From assembly GCA_041645435.1 (NCBI GenBank), contig JBAZQB010000001.1:434001-498000 (forward strand): a stretch of 64,000 bases of DNA. The letters are read 5' to 3'. Shown here one piece after another: positions 1 through 8,809 of this stretch. Both the position numbers and the translations under genes were made by a program. The stretch's first letter is position 1. Each line of letters opens with the position of its first letter. The DNA comes from Methanoregula sp. Lineage in GTDB: Archaea > Halobacteriota > Methanomicrobia > Methanomicrobiales > Methanospirillaceae. The notes below the pieces were generated by a model. That model had not been told where the DNA came from. It searched no databases and worked only from the letters and a program-made list of their open reading frames with translations.

Positions 1-42
1 CCACATGCCTGGCATGTGGTGCAGGATGTGTTGCTCGCATGA
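1..42 (+). CDS. 3' end of an unidentified upstream gene (partial)
   Basis: An open frame enters from the left edge and stops at TGA 40-42, overlapping the coaBC start codon in an ATGA arrangement. Only 13 residues are visible (PHAWHVVQDVLLA), too few to identify the product. The overlap suggests that it is co-transcribed with coaBC. Confidence 0.4.
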   Translation, partial: PHAWHVVQDVLLA

Positions 43-1184
43 CCCTTGTCCAGACCCTTGCCGGAAAACAGATCGTTATTGCTGTTACCGGCAGTATCGC
101 GGCGGTTGAAACGGTAAAGCTCATCCATGCCCTGCGACGTCGTGGTGCGATTGTCCAGCCGGTGATGAGTGCTGCGGCAGCCGGCATCATCCACCCGGAC
201 GCACTCACCTATGCCAGCGGGAGGGAGACCCTCCAGCGGTTATCCGGTATGGTGGAGCATGTGCAGTACTGCGGGGACGAAGGAAGTGCTGACCTGCTGC
301 TCATAGCTCCCTGCACAGCAAACACGATTGGCAAGATCGCAGCCGGCATCGATGACACCCCGGTCACAACGTTTGCCACGACCGCTATTGGCAGCAGGAA
401 ACCCGTGCTCATTGTTCCTGCCATGCACCACAGCATGTATCGTCACCCGGCGGTTGTGGAGAACCTTGCACGCCTGCAATCATGGGGTGTGGAATGTGCG
501 GGCCCCCGGATCCAGGAGGGAAAGGCAAAGATTGCTGATACCGAAGAGATTGTTCTCCGGTGCGAGCGTGCAGTCTTACAAAAGCCGCTCAAAGGACAGC
601 GTGTATTGATCACCAGCGGCCCCTGCCGGGAACCGGTGGATGATGTCCGCGTGCTGACCACGCGATCGAGCGGATTAATGGGCCGGGCTCTTGCTCTCCA
701 GGCGTACCGTCTCGGTGCGGAGGTAACCGTTGTGCACCGGGATACCTTTCCCTGCGTAGACAATGTCCATGTCGAGTCCGCTGATGAGATGCGCTCTGCG
801 GTTCACATCCGGTTTGCCCGCGAGGGCGTGGACATATACATCAGCGCAGCAGCAATCTCAGATTTTGCTCCACGGAAAATTGACGGGAAAATTCCCAGCG
901 GAAAGAAGGCTCATATCGACCTTGAACCCCTCCCCAAGCTGCTGGACGAGATCATAAAAAAATATTCTCCCCGGATTGTTGCATTCAAGCTGGGCAGAGG
1001 CCAGGAAAAGATGGCAGATGCAATGATCTCGGGTGGAGGTATTGACATGGTACTGATAAACGCACCCGAAACCATGGGGAGCGAATCCGGCGAGTATATG
1101 ATGGTAACGCGTCGGGACAAGTCCCCCGTGAGCGGAACTAAAGAAGCGATCGCGATCGCTATCTGGGAACAATTATTACAATAA
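39..1184 (+). CDS. coaBC: Bifunctional phosphopantothenoylcysteine decarboxylase/phosphopantothenate-cysteine ligase
   Basis: Cytosolic enzyme of coenzyme A synthesis. It joins cysteine to 4'-phosphopantothenate and decarboxylates the product to 4'-phosphopantetheine. The N-terminal flavoprotein half (about residues 1-185) opens with TGSIAAVETVKL and has PAMHHSMYRHPAV where bacterial CoaC usually has PAMN. The C-terminal ligase half starts near LITSGPCREPVDDVR and keeps AAISDFAP. At 381 aa it is near the usual length. The ATG at 39 overlaps the stop of the preceding gene. The archaeal pantoate kinase and phosphopantothenate synthetase genes lie about 700 bp downstream, so three steps of the archaeal CoA pathway are clustered here. 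Confidence 0.93.
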   Translation: MTLVQTLAGKQIVIAVTGSIAAVETVKLIHALRRRGAIVQPVMSAAAAGIIHPDALTYASGRETLQRLSGMVEHVQYCGDEGSADLLLIAPCTANTIGKIAAGIDDTPVTTFATTAIGSRKPVLIVPAMHHSMYRHPAVVENLARLQSWGVECAGPRIQEGKAKIADTEEIVLRCERAVLQKPLKGQRVLITSGPCREPVDDVRVLTTRSSGLMGRALALQAYRLGAEVTVVHRDTFPCVDNVHVESADEMRSAVHIRFAREGVDIYISAAAISDFAPRKIDGKIPSGKKAHIDLEPLPKLLDEIIKKYSPRIVAFKLGRGQEKMADAMISGGGIDMVLINAPETMGSESGEYMMVTRRDKSPVSGTKEAIAIAIWEQLLQ

Positions 1185-1909
1185 ATACCCGGCCAGGATT
1201 CCGGATTGCACCCCGCTTGCGACAAACAGCGGGATCTCATTGCTGGTCAAATGGTGATCGTTTGCTTCCACCAGTACCGGGGGCGTATGCCATTACTCTC
1301 CCTCGCTCCCGGGTATGGCAAGAGATCCCCCCATTTAAAATGGGCTCATTTTGCCAAAATACGCCTGAAATGGGTCTATTTGATTTTCGGCGTTTTTCTA
1401 AAGACCGAATATATTCTCAAAAACCGGGAATCCTGACACGAAGTTTTGGAAATACGCTATTATTGGATGATTTAAGGCTAAACACCCCATTTAAACGGGT
1501 TAAAATGATCCCTAATGGTACCTTTTGGATTGAGGATCGGCTTTCAGATGACCACTAATCCGTGAATTGCATGAAAACCCCTGTTTTGAAAACTGGTGTT
1601 TGGGATTAAATATCACCCCCGATATTGGCCATTTCCCACCACAAAAAAAAGGAGTTGACTGCGATGGCAAAAAACCCGTATCCGGGCATTTTGCGGGCTT
1701 TGATTTCTGTATCTCTCCAATATACGCTCCGTTTTGGGGTAAATTGACCCCTCTTCGATCGAAAACTCCAGGAGTATTTGCATGAACAGGGGGTCCGGAG
1801 TATGCTCGGGATCATTATCGGTAATGAGCTCTTTTAGTGTCGATTGAGTAAAATGTACCCGTACTGTCTGACAGGATGCATTATGAGGAAAAACGCCTAA
1901 CTGTTTTAT
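1185..1909. other. 725-bp intergenic region without a credible gene
   Basis: AT-rich stretch. Short open frames exist on both strands, but their translations resemble no family and their composition is unlike the neighbouring genes. It contains small palindromes such as CCCATTTAAAATGGG (near 1332) and a related CCCCATTTAAACGGG (near 1486). These could be regulatory, or decayed repeat DNA. The last bases before the pantoate kinase gene (TTTTATAT near 1903) look like a TATA element very close to its start codon. Confidence 0.4.
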
Positions 1910-2797
1910 ATGTGTATGGAGGGCTCCCCATCAGACAAAAACAGAGTTGTTGCATTCTGTCCGGGCCACATATCCGGATATTTTAAAAGGATAGAGGGGA
2001 GCACATCGTTGACTACGGGTAGTATGGGAGCAGGCATTGTCATCACGGAAGGAGTGACAGCAACGGTCCGGCACTCTGAGACTCCCTCGGTTATTATCCG
2101 GCACCGGGCGGTAAATGGTAACCCCTCAATAATTTCATGTGAGTCGCCTCCCCTTGCTTCAATTATGGAACGATTAGGGGTAACCGCATCCATCACAACG
2201 GAATGTCACCTGCCGATCGGTGCAGGATTCGGACTTTCTGCCGCGGCCCTTCTTGCAACAGTTACGGCCCTCAACCGTCTTTTTAATCTCGGGTTAACTC
2301 CCTGGGATATCGCCCGTTATTCTCATGAGATTGAGGTTGAACACCGGACCGGGCTTGGCGATGTGGCAGCAGCTCAGGGTGGCGGGCGGGTTATCCGGCA
2401 CGGTCCGGGAATCGATGCAAGGATTGAACGGAAATTTGATCTGCCGGAATCCCTGTACTCGGTAAGTTTTGGGCCGATTCACACGCCAACGGTTCTTGCC
2501 TCACCATCCCAGATGGAAAAGGTATCCTCTGCATTTCCCCTGGCATCTCCCCGTGATGCACGGGATTTTTTCTCACTCTCAAAACAGTTTGCCGAGCAGA
2601 GCGGATTGATGACAGACGCGGTAAAAAAAGTATTTCATATCTGTGATCAGGAGAATGTTCCGGCAGGCATGACCATGCTGGGAAACGGCGTTTTTGCCTA
2701 TGGGAAAAAAGCACGGGAGGTCCTCTCTCCTTTTGGGGAAGTATACGAGTTTCAGGTATCCCCTACCGGCCCAAGAATTTTGGAGAATCCTGTATGA
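1910..2797 (+). CDS. Pantoate kinase (GHMP family)
   Basis: Archaeal pantoate kinase phosphorylates pantoate to 4-phosphopantoate using ATP. It replaces the bacterial panC/coaA route. The 295-aa protein shows the GHMP kinase layout: an early FCPGHISGYF segment, the glycine/serine-rich ATP loop LPIGAGFGLSAAALLATV (about residues 100-117) and a C-terminal GNGVFAYG motif. An ATG two codons downstream (1916) is an alternative start. The gene overlaps the next gene by four bases (ATGA), and that gene encodes the following enzyme of the pathway, so the two are translationally coupled. Confidence 0.9.
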   Translation: MCMEGSPSDKNRVVAFCPGHISGYFKRIEGSTSLTTGSMGAGIVITEGVTATVRHSETPSVIIRHRAVNGNPSIISCESPPLASIMERLGVTASITTECHLPIGAGFGLSAAALLATVTALNRLFNLGLTPWDIARYSHEIEVEHRTGLGDVAAAQGGGRVIRHGPGIDARIERKFDLPESLYSVSFGPIHTPTVLASPSQMEKVSSAFPLASPRDARDFFSLSKQFAEQSGLMTDAVKKVFHICDQENVPAGMTMLGNGVFAYGKKAREVLSPFGEVYEFQVSPTGPRILENPV

Positions 2798-3525
2798 TTC
2801 CAAAAGATCATCCACGATATCATTCACTGGTCACCCGTGAGAACCTTGCAGAGAGCGTCCGCTCCGGTATTGTATCCATGGAAGGGCTTACCGCTCACGG
2901 GAGAGGGGAGGCGTTTGATTACCTTATTGGGGAGAGGACAACTGAGAGCGCCCGCCTTGCTGAACGAATCGCTGCAGCGATGCTCATCTCCGCACGCAAC
3001 CCGGTCATTTCGGTGAATGGCAACACTGCTGCGCTGGCCGCTCACCAGATTGCATCTCTCCAGAAGGCAAGCGGGGCAAAGGTAGAAGTAAACCTGTTCC
3101 ACAGGACAGAAGAACGAGTGAAACAGATCGAAGAACTGCTCAGCAAGGCCGGTTCCGATGTTTTTTCCGGCGAAGCGGAACGGTTACTTCCGCTCTCGCA
3201 TGACCGGGCGTGGTGCCGGCGGGAAGGAATGTATTCTGCGGATGTCGTGCTGGTTCCCCTTGAAGACGGGGACCGGTGCGAAGCGCTGGTGAAAATGGGA
3301 AAGAAGGTCATTGTAATAGATCTCAATCCTCTTTCCCGTTCAGCCCGGTCAGCAACCCTTTCCGTTATCGATGAGCTCACCCGTGCGCTTCCTGAAATTA
3401 CCCGTGCGTGTACAGAATTATCTGACGATGAATGCAGGAAGCTCACCGGTACTGTTGACAATCATTATCTTTTGTCAGAAGCTATACGTGAGATATCATT
3501 GAGGCTTGAGCATGCTATGGATTGA
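2794..3525 (+). CDS. 4-phosphopantoate-beta-alanine ligase (phosphopantothenate synthetase)
   Basis: Second archaea-specific CoA enzyme. It condenses 4-phosphopantoate with beta-alanine, using ATP. The 243-aa sequence matches the family formerly called DUF137: an N-terminal helix ending HPRYHSLVTRENL, then GRGEAFDYLIGERT, SVNGNTAALA, VEVNLFHRTEERV, and a C-terminal VVLVPLEDGDRCEALVKMG followed by VIDLNPLSRSA. It is coupled by ATGA to pantoate kinase upstream. Its 3' end overlaps the RFC-like gene, so the CoA genes and the clamp-loader paralogue are probably on one transcript. Confidence 0.92.
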   Translation: MIPKDHPRYHSLVTRENLAESVRSGIVSMEGLTAHGRGEAFDYLIGERTTESARLAERIAAAMLISARNPVISVNGNTAALAAHQIASLQKASGAKVEVNLFHRTEERVKQIEELLSKAGSDVFSGEAERLLPLSHDRAWCRREGMYSADVVLVPLEDGDRCEALVKMGKKVIVIDLNPLSRSARSATLSVIDELTRALPEITRACTELSDDECRKLTGTVDNHYLLSEAIREISLRLEHAMD

Positions 3526-4507
3526 GAGATACCGCCCGAAAGAATTCAGAGAGATCGTGGGCCAGGATCCGTCAATCCGTCTTCTTTTATCCTTTGCTGA
3601 AAAGCGAACCCTGCCTCACCTGATCCTCACCGGTCCGCATGGTACTGGAAAAAGTGCAGCAATCGAATGCTTTGCAAGACAACTGTATGGGGAGAACTGG
3701 GAACTGAATAGTTCCCTGTTCCAGACTGCTGACCTTTTTTCCCAGGGTAAAGCGTTGCTTGAACAGGATGACCGGTATTCCCACCTCTACCAGAAAAACC
3801 AGTCACTCATTAACAATTTCAAATATATTATCAAATGGTACGCATCCCTGCGCCCGCTGGACACAGAGTTCAAGCTGATGGTTTTTGAAGATGCCCACAC
3901 GCTCACGCTCGAAGCCCAGCAGGTTTTACGGAGGATTATGGAACGCTCAAGTGGTACGTGTCGTTTTGTCTTTACTACAACAAACCAGAGTTCGATAATT
4001 CCCGCCATTGCATCCCGCTGCCTGCCCCTGTTCTTTGCCCCGATCGATCAAACGGTGATACTTCACTATCTTCGCATGGTAAAGGAGAATGAACCAACCG
4101 ACAAACAGGGTTGTTCAGATGATGATCTGGAATTGATTGTCCAGGCCGCACATGGAGATCTGCGCCGGGCAATTCTGCTGCTTCAGGTCGCCCTTGAAAC
4201 AGGAAAATGCAGCAATCTCTTTGAAATTGATCAATCTGAAACAGCAAATGTGTCGGATTCTGCAATTAAGGCAATAAAAGATGGGGATATCCGTGGCGCT
4301 ATCAGAAGACTTGAATCCCTGATGATCGATTACGGATTGTCCGGCAGTGAAGTGCTCGAACAGATCAGGATAATTACCAAACGGGAATACAATCACCCGG
4401 AAATTGCCATTGCACTTGCCGACGCAGAACTGCGCATGCGACACAGCAACAATGAATTTGTTCAGATCGGCGCATTTACCACACGAGTCCACCAGGTGTT
4501 TTCTTGA
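3512..4507 (+). CDS. Replication factor C small-subunit paralogue (AAA+ ATPase)
   Basis: AAA+ clamp-loader-like protein, 331 aa from ATG 3512. A TTG at 3506 is an alternative. Visible motifs are the N-terminal WIERYRPKEFREIVGQ box, Walker A GPHGTGKSA (about residues 44-52), the sensor/arginine-finger region FTTTNQSSIIPAIASRC, and a C-terminal helical collar. Walker B is abnormal: canonical RFC has DEAD, here the segment reads VFEDAHTLT, so the acidic pair is altered. This suggests a divergent paralogue rather than the main RfcS, which would lie elsewhere. It overlaps the phosphopantothenate synthetase gene upstream and the methyltransferase gene downstream. The function of the paralogue is unknown; clamp loading or unloading is inferred from family only. 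Confidence 0.8.
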   Translation: MLWIERYRPKEFREIVGQDPSIRLLLSFAEKRTLPHLILTGPHGTGKSAAIECFARQLYGENWELNSSLFQTADLFSQGKALLEQDDRYSHLYQKNQSLINNFKYIIKWYASLRPLDTEFKLMVFEDAHTLTLEAQQVLRRIMERSSGTCRFVFTTTNQSSIIPAIASRCLPLFFAPIDQTVILHYLRMVKENEPTDKQGCSDDDLELIVQAAHGDLRRAILLLQVALETGKCSNLFEIDQSETANVSDSAIKAIKDGDIRGAIRRLESLMIDYGLSGSEVLEQIRIITKREYNHPEIAIALADAELRMRHSNNEFVQIGAFTTRVHQVFS

Positions 4508-5235
4508 GCGCAACCAAACATAACAAAATCCAGCACCATTACGATTCCATAGCCGATGTGTATGATCATCATTACGATCATCACCGGGGAAGGAGTTACC
4601 ATATACACATCAGCAACCAGCTCATGCGCCCATTACCCCCGGGAGGCAGACTTCTTGACATCGGATGCGGAACCGGGTTGTTTGTGGAAAAATTTATCAA
4701 AAACGGTGGCACTGCTGTTGGACTGGATATCAGTGGAAATATGATCTCGCGTGCGCACGCGCGGTGCCCGACAAGTGAATTCATTGTCGGGACCGGGGAA
4801 AAAATCCCCTTCTGTGACAATTCATTCGAGGCTGTTGCCAGTCTTCTTGTGTTCAGTTATGTAAAAGATCCGCATGCAATGCTCAGGGAATCCTACCGGG
4901 TATTAAAACCCGGAGGAGTCATTTCAATCTGCACGTTAGGGAAAAAACTTCTTACCCGTGGGATTCCGGCGATCTATCAACTCAGTGAGAAGATGAAGAT
5001 CAAACATATTCTGATGAAGGATTTCGGGGAGCATTATTACGATAAGAACGAGATGATCAGTCTCTTTATACAGGCTGGATTTTCAGAAGTTAACGTATCC
5101 TGGTGTTCCTTTGCCCATATCGATATGATCGACCCGCTCTTCAACCTCGCCTGTAAAGTCGAACCATTTGTTGAGAAGAGAGTTCCTCAGCTGGCATACA
5201 ATATTTGTGTGAGCGGAAGAAAGCCCCTGGAATAA
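4504..5235 (+). CDS. Class I SAM-dependent methyltransferase
   Basis: A 243-aa methyltransferase of the UbiE/COQ5-like type. Motif I is LLDIGCGTGLFVEKF (about residues 51-65), followed by the acidic post-I segment VGLDISGNMI and FCDNSFEAVASLLVFSYV. It then has LRESYRVLKPGGVISI, typical of small-molecule methyltransferases. The start is probably TTG 4504, because it overlaps the RFC-like stop codon and no ATG occurs before motif I. The N-terminus (KIQHHYDSIADVYD) is typical for the family. The substrate cannot be deduced; no quinone or cobalamin genes are adjacent. Confidence 0.8.
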   Translation: MSATKHNKIQHHYDSIADVYDHHYDHHRGRSYHIHISNQLMRPLPPGGRLLDIGCGTGLFVEKFIKNGGTAVGLDISGNMISRAHARCPTSEFIVGTGEKIPFCDNSFEAVASLLVFSYVKDPHAMLRESYRVLKPGGVISICTLGKKLLTRGIPAIYQLSEKMKIKHILMKDFGEHYYDKNEMISLFIQAGFSEVNVSWCSFAHIDMIDPLFNLACKVEPFVEKRVPQLAYNICVSGRKPLE

Positions 5236-5244
5236 AAAAGGATA

Positions 5245-6567
5245 TTATTTTTTCTGTAACTTCTCAAGAACGCGCTTCTTTTTCTCAATTGCCGCTTCTG
5301 CAGCATGCAGCACCCCTTCTTTCATTGCTTCAAAGTCCCGCAGATCAGTATCGACAACTTTTTTGACCGGTGTGTAAGCAGACTCCCTGAATCGCGGCGT
5401 GAAATCGCATTCCTTTCCCTCCATGATGAGAACCGATTCAGGTTTGCCTGTTTCAACATAACCTACCGGGCGCATCCGGACACCTGCGGTTTTTACAATG
5501 CGGCAGATTTCATCTGCAACATCGGGAGGAGCAACAATGAGGAGTGCATCGAGTGATACGCCAAGGTAGTCGATCTGAAGTTTCTCAAGCATTGCCCTGA
5601 CGTGGGGCTCAACCAATGTCGTAGTAGCTGATTCATCGATCACGATCCGGCAATTCGCGGTTTCTGCCATCTCGAACACATCGCCTCGTAACCCCCCATT
5701 CGTCACATCGGTCATGGCGTGGATGCGGGAGAAAACATCACTTTTCATCAGGGTTTCGCAGGCCATAAGGAAGTTCAGATTGATCGTATGTTCTACAACA
5801 TCGGGAAATCCTGAATAGATTGCTGCGGTTGCAATCGTCCCGCCACCTGCACCTTCAGACATGAGGATAACATCGCCGGCTTTGGTTGCTTTGCGGGCAG
5901 TGAGATGTTCGGCAACTCCTACCGCCCCAACACACCCGGTTAAACGGTTCCCAAGAACCATATCCCCGCCGATTCGTAATGTCGAACCCGTAACCAGCGG
6001 TACATTCATCGCTTCGCCCACCGTGGTTATCCCGGCAGTATAGTCAAAGATCTTTGCTACGTCCCCGTCATCGGCAACATGGATATCGGAAAAGAGCATG
6101 ACAGGTTTTGCTCCCATTACATAGGCATCGCGGAGCGTTGCCCGGGTAACATGAAACCCTGCAAGAAACGGGTAATCGGAAAGACGGGAGTGCATGCCAT
6201 CAACGGTACAGACAATATATTTTCCCTCAGCACAGACTGCACCTGCATCATCCATCTCATCCACACCCACAGAGGCGGATGTTTTTCCGATGATACGGGC
6301 GATCTGGCGGTGCGCAAAAAAATCGCCTTGTCCCCGGGACCCCACGCCGAACTCGCCCATCTTCACATGAGCGGGCTCAAATTCAAAAAAGTCACCCTGT
6401 AATCCCAGTGTATTGTTGACTTCATCAATCACCGCCCGTGAGAATGCATCTGCATAGGATTTCTTTACATTTTTTATTTCAAGGATTCGTTCGGTGAGTT
6501 TTTTTTGCAGGGTTTCCCGGTCCGCACAATCAGCAATATTTCTGCGGACATATTCCTCAACATCCAT
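5245..6567 (-). CDS. AIR synthase-related protein (PurM/SelD/HypE superfamily)
   Basis: A 440-aa protein with an N-terminal helical extension of about 110 residues followed by an AIR-synthase-like fold. Recognisable segments are SASVGVDEMDDAGAV, VDGMHSRLSDYPFLAG, RDAYVMGAKPVMLFSDIHV, GNRLTGCVGAVGVA and DVTNGGLRGDVFEMAE, all matching the ATP-binding architecture of PurM/ThiL/SelD. Archaeal members of this length have been called selenophosphate-synthetase-related. There is no Sec/Cys catalytic residue characteristic of true SelD, so selenophosphate synthesis is unlikely. It is convergent with the methyltransferase. The substrate is unknown; ATP-dependent phosphorylation or dehydration is inferred from the superfamily. 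Confidence 0.75.
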   Translation of the reverse strand: MDVEEYVRRNIADCADRETLQKKLTERILEIKNVKKSYADAFSRAVIDEVNNTLGLQGDFFEFEPAHVKMGEFGVGSRGQGDFFAHRQIARIIGKTSASVGVDEMDDAGAVCAEGKYIVCTVDGMHSRLSDYPFLAGFHVTRATLRDAYVMGAKPVMLFSDIHVADDGDVAKIFDYTAGITTVGEAMNVPLVTGSTLRIGGDMVLGNRLTGCVGAVGVAEHLTARKATKAGDVILMSEGAGGGTIATAAIYSGFPDVVEHTINLNFLMACETLMKSDVFSRIHAMTDVTNGGLRGDVFEMAETANCRIVIDESATTTLVEPHVRAMLEKLQIDYLGVSLDALLIVAPPDVADEICRIVKTAGVRMRPVGYVETGKPESVLIMEGKECDFTPRFRESAYTPVKKVVDTDLRDFEAMKEGVLHAAEAAIEKKKRVLEKLQKK

Positions 6568-6876
6568 ACTCTTCTGTTCGTTTGAGAGACATAAAAAAGC
6601 GGAGTATGTAAAAAAGATCTTCTTATCGAATCAGGAAGATGTATTAATGTAATTGCGACACTTCCTTACCCTGAGAAGTAATCCCGGTCGCATTATTGGG
6701 GCATTGTAACCCGGAGCGTTTTTTCTGACTATGTGAAAAAAATCTATGAAAAAATGCAACGGGAGTAATCGTATGAGAACAATAGTGTTTTTTTAAGATT
6801 GAGTATTGAGACAAAAAAACCCCAATGATGTCATCGTACGAAAATCATACAAAAAGGGTAAAATTATTCTGCCGGA
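6568..6876. other. Intergenic region, nothing recognised
   Basis: AT-rich 309-bp stretch between the divergent upstream side of the AIR-synthase-like gene and the 3' end of the TPR gene. It has several runs of A and T. No RNA gene, coding frame or strong inverted repeat was found. The promoter of the minus-strand AIR-synthase-like gene must lie in its left part. Confidence 0.4.
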
Positions 6877-7842
6877 TTATCTGAGAAGGATCCCATACAC
6901 ATCGGAAAAACACCGTAATGCATCGTCAAATTTCCCGTTTTTTAACAGGGAAAGACCCTTTACTATACCGGTTCGGACATCCTTAATATCAAGATAATAC
7001 GCCTGGTCAAATGCACGAGCCGATTCTTCAAGTTTTCCGAGCATAAAACACGAATTGCTCATCACAACCCATGCATCAGCAATTGTTGGATCGATTTCAA
7101 GTGCTTTCTTAAGACATCGTATCGCGTCTTCATGCCGGGATAGCATACAGAGAGAGAGACCTTTCCGGTAGAGAACTTTGGCATTTCCGGGATCGATGGT
7201 AAGGGCACGATCAAGCTCTTCAATCGCGTCCTGGTACCGTTTGAGGTTGATTAAAGCCAATCCCTTTTTCACGATAGCTGACAGGAATAACGGATAAATT
7301 TTCAGAGCGTGATCGTAACAGATAATCTCTTCTTCATACCATCTCAGTTTTCCATAGGCAAATCCTTTGTTTACCCACGCTGAAAGATAGCGGGGCCTGA
7401 GTTCAATGGCACGATCACAGCAGCGAACCTCCGCTTCATATCTTCCCATCATCCCCAGCGCAACTCCCTTGTTGTTCCATGCCACAGCATTCTCCGGGTC
7501 GATCGCAAGCGCCTCATCACAGCACTTGAGTTTGTCCTCAAACCGGTCAAGCATGCCATAGGCAAATGCTTTGTTGTTCCATGCATCAACGCACCGGGGA
7601 TCTAACACAATCGCTTTTTCACAGCACTCTATCTCTTCTTCATACCTTCCCAGTTTTCCCAGGGCAAACCCCCGTCCTACCCATGCAAGCGCAAGGGTCG
7701 GATCAACCGCAAGCGCGAGAGAAAATGAAACGAGTGCATCCGCGTGCCGCCCCTCGCGTCCCAATGCAAGACCTTCAAGGTAAAATTCCCGCCCTTTTTC
7801 TCGTGCGTCAATTGTTTTGGAACATTCAGGAAGGGTGGACAT
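6877..7842 (-). CDS. Tetratricopeptide repeat protein
   Basis: A 321-aa protein made almost wholly of 34-residue TPR units, roughly eight. Each has the pattern A-W-x-x-(K/R)-G-x-A-x-x-x-L-x-R-Y-E-(D/E)-x-(I/L)-x-C-(C/Y)-(D/E)-x-A-(I/L)-x-(I/L)-D-P. The repeats are unusually rich in cysteine at the centre (ECCEKAI, KCCDEAL, RCCDRAI). No signal peptide or membrane segment is visible, so it is probably a cytosolic scaffold. The partners are not indicated by the neighbourhood. A much larger TPR protein is present at the right end of the window. Confidence 0.85.
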   Translation of the reverse strand: MSTLPECSKTIDAREKGREFYLEGLALGREGRHADALVSFSLALAVDPTLALAWVGRGFALGKLGRYEEEIECCEKAIVLDPRCVDAWNNKAFAYGMLDRFEDKLKCCDEALAIDPENAVAWNNKGVALGMMGRYEAEVRCCDRAIELRPRYLSAWVNKGFAYGKLRWYEEEIICYDHALKIYPLFLSAIVKKGLALINLKRYQDAIEELDRALTIDPGNAKVLYRKGLSLCMLSRHEDAIRCLKKALEIDPTIADAWVVMSNSCFMLGKLEESARAFDQAYYLDIKDVRTGIVKGLSLLKNGKFDDALRCFSDVYGILLR

Positions 7843-8023
7843 TTAAGGGCAATCCTTAGCAGGAGACGATAAACCTCAGGAAATGCTTGGAGCCGGGGAT
7901 ATTTATGTTCACGGTTCATCCTCATCTGACTCAGTTATGAGAGAGAGACGAAATTTTTTAGGTACCGTGTTCACTGAAGGGTGAGATCTTTATGCATTTG
8001 AGAACGATTTCAATAAAAATATA

Positions 8024-8542
8024 ATGTTGTATCTTTTATATCAGGTATTGTCTTTATTTCCCGGGAATACTGATGCGGCATCTCCGGTAATTGCCGGGGT
8101 CCTCACCATAGCGATAACGCTAATTCTGGCAATGCTTGTCCTCCTCTTCTTTCATATGCCGGATTTTGAACCGCATGACACGGAAGTGCCTGCGATTTTC
8201 AAAATTACCAATATCTTACATGGCACAAATTTTGATAGTTCCATGGTGGTGAAAAATACGGGTTCAATCGGATATCAAAACCAGAACCTGTATGCTAAAA
8301 CCTACAAAAACGGGCTCCCCCTGGATTGCATTATTCCAACCATGAACGGACATGATTTTATCAGTTCACACCATTTTGGCATCCAGTATATCGCGGGGAT
8401 GACTAAACAAACCTGGAACGTTGATCAATCGATCAGGATCGATTACAAGGACAGGACATTCCACCCGGGAGATAAGATCACATTTGAAGTGTACGATTCG
8501 ACAACAGAACAGATCCTGTCGCGCCATACGTACTGCGCGTAA
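8024..8542 (+). CDS. Archaeal type IV pilin-like protein
   Basis: A 172-aa protein with the archaeal pilin N-terminal domain (formerly DUF1628): AASPVIAGVLTIAITLILAM followed by further hydrophobic residues (about 18-45), then a soluble beta-rich domain. Family members are processed by an archaeal prepilin peptidase just before the SPVI hydrophobic helix and anchored in the membrane or assembled into pili. The residues before that motif (MLYLLYQVLSLFPGNTDA) are longer and more hydrophobic than usual, so a downstream TTG near 8048 could be the real start. No pilus assembly ATPase or other pilin lies next to it. Confidence 0.75.
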   Translation: MLYLLYQVLSLFPGNTDAASPVIAGVLTIAITLILAMLVLLFFHMPDFEPHDTEVPAIFKITNILHGTNFDSSMVVKNTGSIGYQNQNLYAKTYKNGLPLDCIIPTMNGHDFISSHHFGIQYIAGMTKQTWNVDQSIRIDYKDRTFHPGDKITFEVYDSTTEQILSRHTYCA

Positions 8543-8571
8543 GTCAATAAAAAAAAGATGGTCCTACAGGT

Positions 8572-8763
8572 TCAGTCATCCAGTCGTTTGAATACGCCTT
8601 TTTTTGCCTTAAGAATTTTGCATTCGGGACATCGCCACGTATCAGGTACATCTTTCCATGCCGTTCCACAGGCAATGCCGTTTTTTGGATCTCCCTTTAC
8701 CGGGTCAAATATATAGTGGCATTCCAGGCATACCCAACGCTTACATTTTTCTTCCTGTGTCAT
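8572..8763 (-). CDS. Rubredoxin
   Basis: Small cytosolic electron carrier with one Fe(SCys)4 centre. The 63-aa protein has both Cys pairs, WVCLECHYIFD and WRCPECKILKA, and the family signature GDPKNGIACGTAWKDVPDTW. One difference is that the usual IPPGT loop is IACGT, which adds a fifth cysteine near the site. In methanogens rubredoxin commonly donates electrons to oxygen-detoxifying flavodiiron or rubrerythrin proteins; no such partner is adjacent. The ATG at 8763 is preceded by a purine-rich AGGAGTTGAAGGG stretch. Confidence 0.93.
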   Translation of the reverse strand: MTQEEKCKRWVCLECHYIFDPVKGDPKNGIACGTAWKDVPDTWRCPECKILKAKKGVFKRLDD

Positions 8764-8809
8764 ATCCCTTCAACTCCTGATAATTGTCCCTGTTATTCTC
8801 ATTTTTATG

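Noticed and set aside
1206..1785. Plus-strand open frames of 70-113 residues in the 1.2-1.8 kb gap
   Set aside because: No ribosome site, odd composition and no family resemblance. Probably non-coding.
5245..6567. Selenophosphate synthetase
   Set aside because: The catalytic Sec/Cys region of SelD is missing. The protein belongs to the broader AIR synthase-related group.
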